64,000 bases of DNA from Adineta vaga. Its lineage: Eukaryota; Rotifera. This document shows positions 63,820-64,000 of the stretch, in pieces. The notes beneath the pieces were generated by a model. That model searched no databases. It was not told the DNA's origin and was given only the letters and a program-made list of their open reading frames with translations. The stretch lies in contig CP075496.1 of the NCBI GenBank assembly GCA_021613535.1, forward strand, positions 4,526,001 to 4,590,000. Direction: 5' to 3'. A program made the translations under genes and the position numbers. The stretch's first letter is position 1. Each line of letters begins with the position of its first letter.

Positions 63820-64000
63820 GTAAGTTAAAAACAGATATACTTTACGAAATAATACCATACATATATATGATTCATTTTGATTTTAACGAGTATTTGTATC
63901 TCTATAAACAGATGGTTTGTATTAGTCGTTTGAATTCTATCGTACGAGAGGTCATTTTTGAATTGATAATATTTTACAAATATATTTGTTCCAAATCTCA

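Overview
The window reads as eukaryotic, AT-rich, gene-dense DNA from a small-genome animal, most likely a bdelloid rotifer (an inference from overall character; no single marker proves it). Support: most introns are about 45-65 bp with GT-AG ends, there is a full set of animal genes (HP1, LMO, HSBP1, PRMT1, ERI3, Integrator subunit 2, ANKAR), genes lie close together on both strands, and several genes have a polypyrimidine-AG acceptor directly before the start codon, as expected for spliced-leader trans-splicing, which is known in rotifers. Exon structures were assembled by hand from reading frame, splice signals and phase; every multi-exon model below closes in frame except three, each of which misses by exactly one base.

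Layout. 1-5.5 kb: no intact gene, with one decayed MFS-transporter-like fragment. 5.6-6.3 kb (-): HP1. 6.9-15.9 kb (+): a mitochondrial block of Lon protease and two tandem glutamate dehydrogenase genes; the second GDH has a one-base frameshift next to a gene-conversion tract. 17.3-18.5 kb (-): tetraspan protein with an LDLa module. 20.5 kb (+): HSBP1. 21.5-24.4 kb (+): secreted DUF5054/GH38-like protein. 24.8-27.2 kb: PRMT1-like (+) and LIM-only LMO (-), tail to tail. 28.5 kb (+): ERI3-like exonuclease. 29.5-30.1 kb: a foldback/MITE-like element with 129-bp inverted arms. 30.7-34.1 kb (+): a GH18 chitinase joined through CBM14 to a Ly6/uPAR-type domain and hydrophobic tail. 34.9-41.8 kb: three single-pass PPxY membrane proteins (+) around a tandem pair of tetraspan genes (-). 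45.5 kb (+): a small tail-anchored protein with a BH3-like motif. 46.3-48.8 kb (-): an intronless tail-anchored orphan and pirin. 50.1-55.7 kb (+): a UIF/ALY-like mRNA export factor and INTS2. 55.9-61.8 kb (-): ANKAR. 63.7 kb (+): first exon of a secreted or membrane protein running off the edge.

There is no operon, CRISPR array, rRNA or recognised tRNA. Functional groupings are loose: mitochondrial proteostasis and glutamate metabolism (Lon, GDH x2), chromatin and RNA (HP1, PRMT1, UIF, INTS2, ERI3), and a run of membrane or secreted proteins (chitinase-Ly6, PPxY proteins, tetraspans). The most novel items are the chitinase-CBM14-Ly6 fusion, whose catalytic Glu sits on a 15-nt microexon, the BH3-only candidate, and the GDH conversion tract that ends beside a frameshift.
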